From: Gnetum montanum
Lineage: Eukaryota; Streptophyta; Gnetopsida; Gnetales; Gnetaceae
Direction of reading: 5' to 3'
Assembly (NCBI GenBank): GCA_015680685.1
Contig: MNCI01013830.1
Coordinates: forward strand, 584,222 to 648,221
DNA: 64,000 bases
The position numbers and the translations under genes are program-made. Shown piece after piece: positions 33,501 to 44,330 of the stretch; the first letter of the stretch is position 1; each line of letters opens with the position of its first letter. A model generated the notes under the pieces. That model saw only the letters and a list, made by a program, of their open reading frames with translations, searched no databases and had not been told where the DNA came from.

Positions 33501-36500
33501 TATATGCCGATTGAAAATAGCTTGTAATTTTTTGAAGTATTGGCCTACAACATGGAATTTTGTTGTTTCATCTCCTTTTCATGTATGGCTGATTTATCGT
33601 GGCATTTTGGTTATTTGTAGAGACACTGAGCCTTTTCTCCTGGTAGTTTAGCTAGTTGGGGTATTGGCATGGTTTGGCCCCCTTGAGACCGATGAACCTA
33701 CCCTTGATCTAACTATTGACAACAATGGGGTATGGTTTAGGAAAGGGGCGTGTGAATTCCTCACCTTCATCCTAGATAGATTTAAGGTGGTGGTCTGGTC
33801 ACATCTGAGCGAACAAGTGGCACATAGCGTGCTTGAGATCATGTTGCTAGGAGCTTCGTAGGGCATCACCATTTTTATGGTAGACTTTGACAAGGGGCTG
33901 CTTGTGATTGAGGACGGTCCCTCTGGCAGGCCTAGATCTACTCACTCGTTAGCGCGTGTGTGGGCTCTATTGCCCTGAGGGCGTGATTATCTCAACAACA
34001 CTTTGTTTCTAGTTGCGCGTGCGCATACGCTATTCCAAAACCCTCCTGGCATAGTGTACCAGGTAGATAGGTAAGATTGTTTAGCTTGTCGTTTTTGGTT
34101 TTTATTGTTTGGTGTTTGCTTCTGTTTTGACAACTGTTCTTTTGCAGGCCCCAAGTTAACCAAGAAGGGACGTGCGTTGATGATGATGGGCTTGCCCTGA
34201 CTCATACTACTCTAGAGACCTTTATGGCAGGTCCCACCCTTTGCAAAGCTATATTAGCTCAAACCAAGGGTGATATTTTCCATTTTCATAAACGATTTTC
34301 TAGAGCGTTCGCACAATGCACAGCTCGTGGGTGGTTGAATGAAGATTGGTCGCATAATGGACCAATTTTCCCTCGTGACTCTAACTTGGGTAGTAGCTCT
34401 AAGTCCACTATTGAAGGTAAGTGACAATATTTCCTAGATGTGTTAATGTGTTTGTTCGATTGCTGGTGGTCATACTGATATGATGGTTTCGAATTGCATC
34501 TACAGTTGATGTCCCTCCAGGCAGAGACCCTGTCACGATAGGACGAACTGAGAGTATCCTCTCGATGAAGTTTGGTGAGATCAGTAAGGCCCAGAAATGG
34601 TTGCACACCCATGCCCTGCTATCCATTGTCCATTGTTTAGATGATGTCGGCCTTATGGAGCTCTTTACAACCCCGAGCCTTGATGTGTCGATAGCTGAAA
34701 TGATCGGGATTGTTGATTCATTCAACAAGTCAGTCTCCTACTACAACACCCATATTAAGGGTGTAAAACTAGTTTTCCATTTGTCGACTAAATTCTTTTT
34801 AGACCTGTTTGGTGTACTAGCAGATGGCGTAAATGTAGTTTTGGATAGGGCTCAGAAAGAACTTCATACCGTACGTGAGTTAGAGGACTGGTTGGGCGTT
34901 ACCAAGGGCTCCAAGGGATTTCCTATGTAAGGGAAGTCAAAGGTTGAGGAAGTTAATGAATTATATCCCTTGTTTAGGGCACAAGTGTTCCCTAAATCCC
35001 TGTACCAGGTGAGGAGTCTTGGTGTTGAAGTTGTGCATATCATGCGAACCGTCTTAGAAATTGGGATGCGTTATAACTGGGCTCAATTTTTGTTGTTTGG
35101 CCTTCATAAGGAGATAGTGCGATTACGCTCAAACGTTGAGGCGAAGTCTCATTTTACATTTGCATTCTTTGCTAGACATCTTTGCCATTTGGCCGAGTTT
35201 CTAGTGGTTCGCACGGACAATAACTATGTCCTATGGGATCGTACTCAGTTGTCTCGTCCATGGATCAACCATTTATTCGAGACAGTTGAGTCCCAAGATG
35301 CTCCTGAGGGGATTGATGAGTCAGTGTTTATCATGACAGGAGGATCATCTGGTACCTCAATTCACACACATGATAGTGTGGGGTTGGAACTAGACGACGT
35401 GCCCTATACTTCCAAGAGAGCTGAATGTGTCATTAAAGAGACAATTGGGAAAGCCAAGTTGAAGCTCTCAAAGTGTGAATGCTCAAAGGAGGTGACCTCA
35501 GATGTAGAAGAGCCATAGGTGAAGCGCATACGGTTCAAGATGCCTGTCCGAGGTAAGTAAACATGGCACACTTATTGCATTGTCCTTTTCATCTTATGCA
35601 TAATTTTTATTTTGATCGCTTACATGCCATTGATGCCTTCAGACTTGACTCAAGAAGTGAGGAGGCAGGAATTAGAGACCATCATTGAAGAGGAGGAAGC
35701 TACAACAGAATTAATGACTAAGGAGGAAGATGTGGGCAAAGATCAGGAGGGAGGGACAGAAGAGCTGGGGGAAGACACCACAGAGATAGAACTGGTCGAT
35801 GACTAGAGTGGTGTTGATGAGATGTTCAGCAGCTTCCTTAAGGGAAGACTAGACTTAGGAAAACCCCCAAACCCAGAAGGGGACAGAGAACACAGTATAT
35901 TTCCTTTTATTTTATTGTGTGCTTTGTGAGTCATTGTTTCTATGGTGTTTTACTTTTATGTTTTCATCCCTTCCAGATGAAGGTAGTGAAACCAGAATGA
36001 TGTGGCTGGATGTACCCATGAAAATGGCTCCCCCTGAAAGGACCGTGGAGGTTAGTTCATCTCGTACTCATGGACCATTTACTTGGACCGAGATGCCAAG
36101 TAGAATGGATTTTGTGGCTGGTATTGCTAAGGAGGTGGTTGAACGCATTTAGGAATCTCACCCTGAGATAGGTACCAATGTTTCAGGTATTTTACAGCTT
36201 TAGAGTTTCACACCCCATTTTTGTTGTTTTAGCATTTGTTCTTTTCATGTGTGTAGGTGCCAAACTGAGGTGGGATCCATCTGAGAAAGTTAGCATTGAG
36301 AGTTTACCTACACTATCCCTAGAAGTCGAGCAGGTACCAAGGATAGTTTATGACGAGGTGGTAGAAGGTCTTGTACACAACGCCAAATCACTTTGGACTT
36401 GTAGGCATTCCATCGAACAATTATGGTTGCAAATTCAAGCAAAGTAGAAAGAAGTTTTCGAGTTATCAGTTGAGCGTGATGATCTCAAGGCTTGGTATGA

Positions 36501-37217
36501 GTTCGCCTCAGCTAGACTAAGTGGTGATCGTTCTTGGTGGACTTCCGAGGTCACTTATACTAGATACTCGAACCTGCTCAATCGCCACGCGTCACTAACC
36601 CGGAAACTAGCAGAGCGTAAGGCCCAAGTAGATTTATTGAACCTCAAGTGCCAAGATTGGAAGGCTTTCTCTTCCAAGGTGCGTAAGTGGGTTCAGGATG
36701 AGAAGAACCACAAGCACCATTATAAGAAATCATTGAAAGAAGTATCCATTGAAAAGCGTCAACTTGAAATGTTTGTGGAAGGTTTGGGTTTACGCTCTAC
36801 ATTTGATACCTTTGCTCAGAATACAACTGTTGAGATGGAATCGCCTACAAGGGTAATTAAAACTGCTTCTAGGGAGGTTTCTGTGGGTGAATTCCCTTTA
36901 AAGAGTCCTACATGGTCAACTATTGACAAGGGGAAGGCCTTGGTAGATATTGACCTAGGCCTTGATGGGACTGATTGGGCGAGTGTCTCATAGGAGGAAA
37001 TCCTTCGCCTGTTGGAATTCGGTTTAGGGGGATCCCGTACAGTAAGCAGTTTTGTCATAATGTTTGAAATTTTTTCTTTTATCCTTATGTTGATTATTTC
37101 TTTTGCATTTTATAGGATCAAGGCGACGATGATGTAGAAGACGCTGGCCCCAGTGGAGTAGGGACCCATGATGCCAACGGGTCTAAGGGGGACGATCCTC
37201 CTGTCCTTGATGTTTAA
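32549..37217 (+). pseudogene. Eight-exon gene carried antisense inside element A
   Basis: Proposed exons: 32549-32694, about 33641-34070, 34148-34416, 34506-35552, 35643-35894, 35977-36186, 36257-37041, 37116-37217. Each junction has GT...AG and joins in frame, except that the exon 2 start is not fixed. At least eight in-frame stops remain (for example 33859, 34927, 35516, 36150, 36446), so it is a pseudogene, probably intact in the ancestor. Exons 2-3 hold WFRKGACEFLTFILDRFKVVVWS and later LNNTLF then NPPG, the layout of NIF/FCP1-type HAD phosphatases, but the catalytic Asp motifs are not seen. Exon 4 resembles the third-ORF protein of Athila/Tat elements (KGVKLVFHLSTKFFLDLFGV, then FAFFARHLCHLAEF). 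Exon 5 is Glu-rich and exon 7 helical. The function is unknown. Confidence 0.6.
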
Positions 37218-37499
37218 TCTTTACTTTGAAATTATTCTGACTCAGATTTATACGTGAATTGTAAACTGAAAATTTTGAGTTGTACTAAATAGCTGAGTAA
37301 AATTAGTTAACTTTTGTAATTGTACATCATTACATGTATATATATATTTTTTACTTATATTTTTTTGTTGTGGACTTTGGGCTTAAATGTAAACACGACA
37401 CGACAATATAAAATGTTTTGGTTTGTTTTTGTGGTTTAAATGTGAGGCATGGATGTAATCATAAGTAGGATTGTAATTATATTGCAAAAGATAATTGCG

Positions 37500-37835
37500 A
37501 AAAAGGACAACATACGCACTAGTTTAGGGCCATACACACTATTTTAGGGCCATTTCAGGCCATATGCACTAGTTTAGGATCATTTTGGGCCACATGTACT
37601 AGTTTAAGGCCATTTCGGGCCATGTGTGAACAAGGGAAGTTTCAAATGGCACGGGTGGATTTCTCTTGATAGACCGATCATTTCTAATCATGGCTAGTTT
37701 TATGTCATTGTGGAAATGATAGTTTAACATCATTCTGGACTTGGAATGTAGTTTAATGTCATTTCGGACTTGGAATGATAGTTTAACGTCATTCTGGACC
37801 ATTTGTAGTTTAACGTCATTTCAGACAGTTTGTAG
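37500..37835 (-). repeat. Spacer J1, second tract, element A
   Basis: Eight or so units of about 28-33 bp, plus-strand forms ACTAGTTTAGGGCCATTTCGGGCC-like (shortened here) near 37515-37620 and AGTTTAACGTCATTCTGGAC near 37720-37830. It lies between the antisense gene and the protease region. Confidence 0.85.
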
Positions 37836-37836
37836 T

Positions 37837-39108
37837 TTATTGGTTTAGTAATTTTTTGATTTTTCTCATTTTGACGTTAGGAGTTGCGTTAGCAGGTATG
37901 ATTCTATATTCAGCGTCTCCTTCACTGATCACGTTGAATGGTAATTTAGCCCAAAGGACATCTGATGGAATAGTTCCTGCGTTGATGTTTTCTTGCGCTT
38001 CTGCATGTGTCGCAGTTTCCATGTCAATTGTAGTTTCTAAGTGATGCTGTGTATGTATGTTTTCAGGCCCGAGTGTTTTTGTTTTGGGTGGATTTTCTTT
38101 TGTGTTTAAATTGCCTACTAGTGGTTGTTCATTTATGTCATGTTGTCTAGGCTCTTCAAGCTTAACCTCTGAGCCTTGGTCTATGTCTATGTACGATGAG
38201 ATGATGGGTGTAGCAGCCTCCCCGTGTATAACGATTTCACCACCTTCATAAGGTAGGTAAATTTCTTGGTGTATGGGGGAGGAGACTACTTTCAGTTGGG
38301 CTAACTAGGGCCTTCCCAATATTAGGTTGAACCCTATCATTTCATCGATTATCATAAAGTACAGACGTGGAGAATTGAACCCCTGCTATAAAGTCTAAAG
38401 TCACAGTGCCTTTGACTATCACACGGGATCCGCTAAATGATTTCAAACACATAGTGGAGGTTCGTCTGATTAGCTCTGTAAGCCCTAGTTGTTCGACGAT
38501 GGGATATGGCACTACGTTTATCGTAGCTCCATCATCTACATGGACCCTATGTATCTTGAATTGGTTTATTCATATTGTTATGAACATAGGGGTTGTTTTT
38601 ACCTCTCCCATTTTCTCATCCAACTTGATGTTGTCACTGTGGAAACTTAATGGCTTGGAGGCTGACCCTTGAGGCGAGTACATTACCACATGAATTGAAG
38701 GTTCAGTTGGAGACAAGTCTTCGCTTACTGGGATGGATGTTAACATGCACACTAGAGCTTCACGGTGGGTTTGAGATGTTAGCACTAGGTTGCATAAACT
38801 TAGTGAAGTATTTTTTTTTTGAGTGCTTGTGTGACTTGTGTAAGAGCAGTTGCTAGATCTCTATTGTTGGGCGTAAGTTTGTCGGCAGTGACTTGGTCCA
38901 TTGGGCCCAACAGTTTTATTTCGTGCATCGTTGGTTTGTCGTTTTTGCCTGAAATCGTTGATTTGGGCATATCATGTTTTCTAGATGATTCACCCTCATG
39001 GCCTGTGTTTGGTTTATCATTAGGTGGTGTCATGGGGACTACGTTTAGAGGGCTAGATTTAGGAGGGCCTAAGGCTAGCCGTTGACGCTCCTTTTCCAAG
39101 CGTTTCAA
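37837..39108 (-). pseudogene. Element A: protease and flanking polyprotein
   Basis: Read right to left: MKRLEKERQRLAL near 39105, then MDQVTADKLTPNNRDLATAL near 38900-38850 (also in D near 8100), HREALVCMLTSIPV near 38765, then the retropepsin-like region NQFKIHRVHVDDGATINVVPY near 38560-38500 and KSFSGSRVIVKGTVTLDFIAG near 38430-38370. HVDDG stands in the active-site place. The last open stretch (37837-38022) ends in KMRKIKKLLNQ and matches D's pro-pol junction. Stops occur between 38300 and 38022. Confidence 0.8.
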
Positions 39109-39149
39109 TGTAAGATTGTCTACTAGGTGTTCTCGTGTATGGCGTGAGG

Positions 39150-39640
39150 ATGTGGTTGGTTTCGGAGCCTCAGGCTGCTTTGGGATTTGTACTATGTATG
39201 GAGAAGGGCAGGGTTACGGTGGCACGGTTGTATGTTGTTGAGTGCTAGGTTGGCTGGGCACCTTGATGACATAAGGACTAGGCTTACTTTGTGTTTGCAA
39301 AGTGGAGGATTGGTGATCACTAGGATGTTCGAGTGTCGTAATGACATATGGAGTTGGCCTAGCTGGAGGTTGTACCTCCACTATTGCGACCGTAGGTGGT
39401 ACTCGGACTACGTAAGGGGCGGGTCAAATGGAAGGTGTTTGCGAGTTTGTGGTAATAGCGGCGGGAGGTACGCACACCACGTATGGTTTTTTGTGTATCG
39501 GGGTGTTAGAAGTTGCTACGACGAGGGGTACTCTGATGACATAAGGTTTCTATGGGGGGTATGATGTTTGAGGCACATATGTTTGTACTGTGGGAGGAAT
39601 ACGCACAACAAATGGTTTATTAGGAATTTGTTGTTCATGG
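39150..39640 (-). pseudogene. Element A: PYVVRVPP repeat linker
   Basis: Between nucleocapsid and protease the polyprotein repeats a motif of about 20 residues: KPFVVRIPP, KPYVIRVPL, KPYVVCVPP, APYVVRVPP, TPYVITT, SPYVIKVPS, SPYIVQIPK. That makes about seven copies, against three in D. The region is rich in Pro, Thr and Gln and probably disordered. It includes stops at about 39549 and 39430. Confidence 0.8.
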
Positions 39641-41939
39641 TCGGAATGGACGGTGTTAATGCTAGGTGTTTCTAGTTCGTTATCAAGGTAGATTGTATTA
39701 ATCAGGTGCAGTGCTTCTTTGGTATTTAGGGGGTCTTTAAACACACCCATGGCTTGGTTTTGTGGTTGGACCGAGTTGGCCTCATCAAAAGTGATTTGAC
39801 CTCCGTCGATTATTCGTTGGATGTCCTGTTTTAGGGTGAAATAGTAATCTGTGCTGTGCCCATTATATTGATGATAATCACAGAAACGGTCCATTCTAAA
39901 GCCTTTTGGTACTGGGGGCTCATCTGGTGTTGCTAGGCTTAGGTTCTGAATCAGTTGACAGAACCGATCATGCCTCTGGATCGCTGCAAGGGACAACTAT
40001 TTATGTTTCATTAATCTAGCCTTCAGGAGTTGGTCAAACAACTGTGATGGTTTCATGGGTAGTGGTGTGTATTGAGAGGGGTCCTTCCTCTTGAAGTTTC
40101 TCGTACGATTCAGTGTTGGGTTCTGTGATGAAGATGGTTCAGCTGCGGTCAGGGGAGTGGGTTTAGCGTAATTGGTAAGGGCAACAGGTGGTTTTCTTTG
40201 TTGTCCTATATTTTCTTGTTGTGTTTCTGCTACTGCCACTATAGTTTTTTTAACCTTTTCTTTATCTTTCTTACTTTGTTGATTCTTAAAGGCTGAATAT
40301 GCAGGATCATGGATTTTTTGTGCTACCTCCTCTATGTTCTTGATCTATACAAATGCTTGACTCAAAGTGCGCGCATTGAGATAGTATAGTTTGGATTTGA
40401 CGAAATCGTTGACAACCCCTTTTAGGATGGTAAGGAGATACATCTCTAGGATCGGCTCATGGGGCTCGTTGAGAGTAGCACTCCACCGTTGGATGAATTT
40501 TTGGATAGGTTCAAGGGGTGCTTGATTGACCTGTATGAGGCTGTCTAGTGTTGCTTCGGGTTTCAAGTTACACTTGAACCTAGTGATGAATTGGTGCAAC
40601 AAATCTTCTAGAGAAGATATCGAGTTTTGTGGCAAGGCCTAATACCAATCAAGTGCTCTCTTAGTGAGGGACATGGGGAACACTCGTAAAATGGCATGTG
40701 GCCATGCCTGTAGTAGCGCACACTCTAGTTTGAACATTATGAGGTGAGCGTTGGGGTCTATCTCCCCATTGTATTTGTTCAACGTAGGCAAAGATACACC
40801 CTTGGGTAATGTTAGGGGTAGAACTGAAGAGCTAATAGGGTCATTGTGATAGAAGTCCACTACCTTCAACTCTCCATCGAGGGTCGTTTTGAGGTGTTTG
40901 ACCTTGTCAATTAGCTCCTGCATTAGTTTTTTAGCGTTAGCCCAATCTTGGATGCTAGGTGAGATGGCAGGTTGGGGATGTTGTATGGTGTATAGATTAG
41001 ATTGTTGGACAGTGGGTTGGAAGGTGGAAAGTTGTGCGGTCGGAGGTTGTACTTGAGAGATATTTGTAGCGGGTGGTGTAAAGGGTGGCACGTTGTAGGT
41101 AAGGGGTTGCTGTTGTCGTTGCGGTTGTGCTTGAGGAATATTAATTGGTAAGAATGTGTGAGGCAGTATGTTATAATGAGGGGGTTGATGTGATTGAGTA
41201 CCAGTCGCTATCCATTGCTTGGTCATGTTTTGTATAGGAATCCCCTGAACTTGTTGGGTTGCAGTTGTAAAGGATGATCCTTGGGTTGGGATTCGTGGTA
41301 TGTAATGAGTAGATGTAGAAGCCGGTATTACATGTGGCATCCCGATCACTCAGGATAGGAAGGTTGCTCCTAGATTGTTTTGGGGAGGTTGTATTTATGA
41401 GAATGGAGGTATTGTTGCAACAGAGGGAATAGCAAGGGGTAGTGTGTTGAGTTGTGGATCGGTTGCAGGAGGAATATGCACAAGTGTGGATGATTCCTGT
41501 TGAGGTATTTGTGCTTGGGTGATCTTAAATGGTTGAAGGGACATAATTTCCCCTGTGGCTGGATGAAACAAAGGATTCACATAGGTTTGTGGACTAAGAG
41601 TATGATACGAATCTTCATGCTCAGATTAAGCTATGTAGTCATCTTCCTCTTCCAATTGGGGGTTTGCCAGGGACTGATCTAAAACTAGCTCCTTTGTAGG
41701 AGGAGCTGTGAGATCAACTCAGAGTAGGGCTCTGAGAGAGGGATGATATCGTACGGGGAAGGAATGAACTCGTGTCCTCCCCTATAGAAGAGTTCGTATT
41801 GCCTCTTGACTTCTAGTTTAGTTTGGTCTACGGAAAGATTGGCTTGTATTTTCACACATATGAAATTGTATTGGTCCTGAGTTATGATGTTAGACAATGG
41901 GTTCCTCCCTTGCAATCTGATAGACCGGTGAGGCCCCAC
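39641..41939 (-). pseudogene. gag: Element A: gag
   Basis: The N-block SIRLQGRNP, then YNFICVKIQANL (41930-41840) is shared with D and E. A Gln/Pro/Thr-rich stretch follows (41580-40990). The capsid core has KYNGEIDPNAHLIMFKLE near 40770-40720, FPMSLTKRALDWY near 40670 with a stop at 40638, and SISSLEDLLHQFITRFKCN near 40620-40560. The region near 40370 ends with LNARTLSQAFV. The nucleocapsid knuckle near 39890-39830 reads FCDYHQYNGHSTDYYF, where the last Cys of the Cys-His motif is Tyr. Three stops and no obvious frameshift make this the best-preserved gag in the window. Confidence 0.88.
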
Positions 41940-42039
41940 CCATAGGCTATTGAATGGCCATGGTGCCTACAATGTCTGTGACCTGGGTGGTTGTAGCATT
42001 GAAGTTCACAATGTTCATGATGAATGGTTGAGAACACAA

Positions 42040-42660
42040 CACAATGAAGGGATATGCACCTAGTATACCTAGTACAGCGTAAACCTACGTTCATGGCATA
42101 CAGTGTATAAACTGGGTCTCAGCGTATAGGCTTCAACGACCAGCGTATAATGACAACGTATAGGTATACAGCGTATAGTGGCAGCATAGAGAATGTACGG
42201 CATAGAGCGTGCAACATATACTAAGTAGCGTAGATGGAGTCTACGGTGTAGAGCATGCAGCGTATACTGGACAGCGTAGACAGAGTCAGCGTACAACATA
42301 GACAGGGTCTACAACGTACAGCGTAGACAGAGCCTACAGCGTAGAGTGTGCAGCGTATACTGAATAGCAGCATAGATGAGTCTATGGCATGGAGCGTGTA
42401 GCGTATATGTAGTGTAGATAGAGTCAGCATACAACGTAGATAGAGTCTACAACATAGAGGGTGCAGCGTATACTGAACAGTGTAAATGCTGGGAATTTTG
42501 CAGATAGAGTTGACGTATAGTCAGCAGCGTAGACGCTCAACAGTATAGATGATAAGAATTTTGCAGGTAGAGTCAACGTATACTCAGCAGCGTAGACACT
42601 CAATAGCGTAGACGCTGGGAAGTTTGTAGACAGGGTGGACGTATAGTGAGCAGTGTAGAC
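42040..42660. repeat. Leader word array of element A
   Basis: The 5' untranslated leader is filled with CAGCGTAGACAGAGTCTACAGCG-like units (shortened), each built on AGCGTA, TATACG and AGAGTCTAC. It is the leader counterpart of the LTR array. Confidence 0.85.
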
Positions 42661-42697
42661 ATTGGGAGTTCTGAAGCATAGTAAGCATTAAGCAGTT

Positions 42698-42717
42698 GGC
42701 CCTCCTTCTAGCGTCAA
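42698..42717 (-). other. Primer binding site, element A
   Basis: On the minus strand TTGACGCTAGAAGGAGGGCC, four bases after the LTR end. It matches D's site except for transitions. The tRNA is not assigned. Confidence 0.7.
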
Positions 42718-42721
42718 TTTC

Positions 42722-44122
42722 TGTACCGTCTGAAATCGTTGGTCTCTGGCTTGAAGGAAACAGATACCTGAAGATCTCCGAACGTGCACAAAAGACCCTA
42801 CCTTCACTTGAGGGCATGTTGGAATTAATGAAGGTAGAGTACCTTGAGTGGTCCACACGCGGATCAGGCAAGGATTTCCCCAAACGTACACCGAGGTGTT
42901 ATATGCTGGGTTATATGTAAATGGTGTAACAGATGTAAAACGAAACATAAATAGCGTAACTGGTGTAAAAAGAGCATAAACATACAAGGGAGTAAATAGT
43001 AAACATGCAACAATTAATGAAAAACTGTAACAAATTTTAGAAAGAAAGTGTAGCAATATTATTGCAAAATGAGAGTTACAATGCACTGGTCTAACGCAGT
43101 TGTGGCTCTGACACAAGGCAGATGAATAGCCCCGGTGGGTGTAGGGATGACTGTGTGTTGGTTCAAACTGCAAGTACAGCATAGAGGCTATATGCTCAAT
43201 GTGCAGGGGAAGGTCCAGCGTATAGGGTTTCTGCTCTGGTTCTTAGCGTCTCTGTTTTTCTCTCTGGTTTGCTCCAAATTGCCAACCCCGATCTAACAAA
43301 AAATTGGGGTTTTTATACAGCTTCAGATGTTAGACTCGGGTTGGGTGACACGTGGCGTGTTGACCGAGTGCAAAAGAATAAAATTTTACAAGTGTACAAC
43401 ATGCTGCATCTACTAGGCATATACGCTGGGCGTATACGCTGTATCTGGTGGGAGTAGACCATGGGCGTATACGATGGGTGTATACACTATATCTATTGGG
43501 CGTATACGCTGGGCATATATGCTGTGTCTGCTAGGTGTAGACTATGGGCGTATACGCTGTGTCTGCTGGGCGTAGACCGTGGGCGTATACGTTGTGTCTA
43601 CTGGGCGTATATGCTGGACGTGCAGAATGTACATGCTCAACGTATAGACTCCAGGATGCATGATGTCAACACCTAATGATTGCTCTATCTGTGTGAGTTG
43701 ATGCTCTATGCCAAGTCTTGCTCTGCAGTACTATTTTTATGCCATCTTCGGGGATTGTATGCTGGGCGTATACATCAGTCGTACATGCTGAGCGTACTTG
43801 TGGGGCATGTACGCTGGGTGTATATGCTGTAAATGTGAACTTGAGCGTATACGCTGGGCGTAGACTTGGGCGTATATGTTGGGCGTATACGCTGAGGATG
43901 TATACTTGGTGAAAACTAAGTATCTTGATCTCCGAAGTTGCCATGTTTGATACCAGATGTCGCCGGGATCATCTGTGGGTCCGAGGGAACTACTTCTTGT
44001 TGAGTTCGACTCTACTTGAAGCTATCTGTGGGGCCCTCAAGCTTTAGTCATGCTGGGGAACATCATGACTTAGCTCAATTCTTGTTGGAAAAGTATTAAG
44101 CTTAGAATTTTGTGGTGTTTCA
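42722..44122 (-). repeat. Element A 5' LTR
   Basis: A 1401-bp LTR. The minus-strand TATA-like box (plus-strand tttttata) is at 43310-43317 and is conserved in the 3' LTR. The word array at 43390-43640 lies upstream of this box in transcription sense, so it would be in U3. Confidence 0.95.
43390..43640. repeat. Palindromic-word array in the A 5' LTR
   Basis: GGGCGTATACGCTG units with TCTGCTGGGCGTAGACC-type spacers, homologous to 26195-26460 but with a different number and order of units, so the array changes faster than the rest of the LTR. Confidence 0.88.
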
Positions 44123-44267
44123 ATATACTACAAACACAGTAGGTGAGCATGTATTTATAGGAAAAAATAGACACTACATTAATGAGGCCATGTCAATGCA
44201 TCAAATCATTCATTGATAGTGCCTAGTCAATGGGGCCTAGTCGACATAGCCAATTTACAATTCATCA
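44123..44267 (-). repeat. Target duplication and element B 5' LTR, part 2
   Basis: 44123-44127 is the second ATATA; 44128-44267 continues the LTR, aligning with 1650-1788, including the TATA-like tatttata at 44152-44159. On the minus strand this is the start of the 5' LTR. Confidence 0.92.
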
Positions 44268-44330
44268 CTAAGCCTCAAGGATTCTCTACATTCCATCATG
44301 ATGGGAGCTTTGTGATCATAGAGCCTCATG
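44268..44330 (-). pseudogene. gag: Element E: gag N-terminal start
   Basis: On the minus strand this ends ESLRL, which corresponds to SIRL in A and SLRL in D. The frame and the number of residues to YNF agree with D and A when the two E pieces are read across B. Confidence 0.65.

Larger units (their letters stand above)
25520..44122 (-). mobile_element. Element A: 18.6-kb Tat-type Ty3/gypsy retrotransposon with an antisense gene
   Basis: A complete but decayed element read right to left, inserted in B's 5' LTR with the target duplication ATATA (25515-25519, 44123-44127). LTRs are 42722-44122 (5') and 25520-26926 (3'). The order on the minus strand is primer site, leader word array, gag, proline-rich linker, protease, J1 spacer, an opposite-strand gene (32549-37217), a second J1 tract, RT, RNase H, second RNase H, integrase, J2 spacer, 3' UTR, hairpin with polypurine tract. 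At 18.6 kb it is in the size range of the largest Tat/Ogre elements. Stops in gag and pol make it non-autonomous. Confidence 0.95.
902..44267 (-). mobile_element. Element B: Athila-type Ty3/gypsy retrotransposon, carrying two nested elements
   Basis: An LTR retrotransposon read right to left, about 12.3 kb after removing D and A. Its LTRs (902-1788; 24753-25519 plus 44128-44267) begin TGATGAA and end TTCATCA on the minus strand. The order on the minus strand is 5' LTR, primer binding site, gag, protease, RT, RNase H remnant, integrase, third ORF, 3' LTR. Athila assignment rests on the RT block VYMDDFFTYGATF, on a primer site explained as decayed tRNA-Asp type, and on a third ORF after pol. 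Flanks are ATAAG (897-901) and CTAAG (44268-44272), a 5-bp target duplication with one mismatch. E's gag frame continues across the insertion. Confidence 0.85.

Noticed and set aside
33641-37217. Reading the antisense gene of A as a normal single-copy host gene
   Set aside because: It lies inside the element between spacer tracts J1, has at least eight in-frame stops, and a related copy lies in another element at 51075-52515.
39187-39564. 125-codon plus-strand ORF
   Set aside because: It is opposite the PYVVRVPP linker of element A, which is supported by homology with D.
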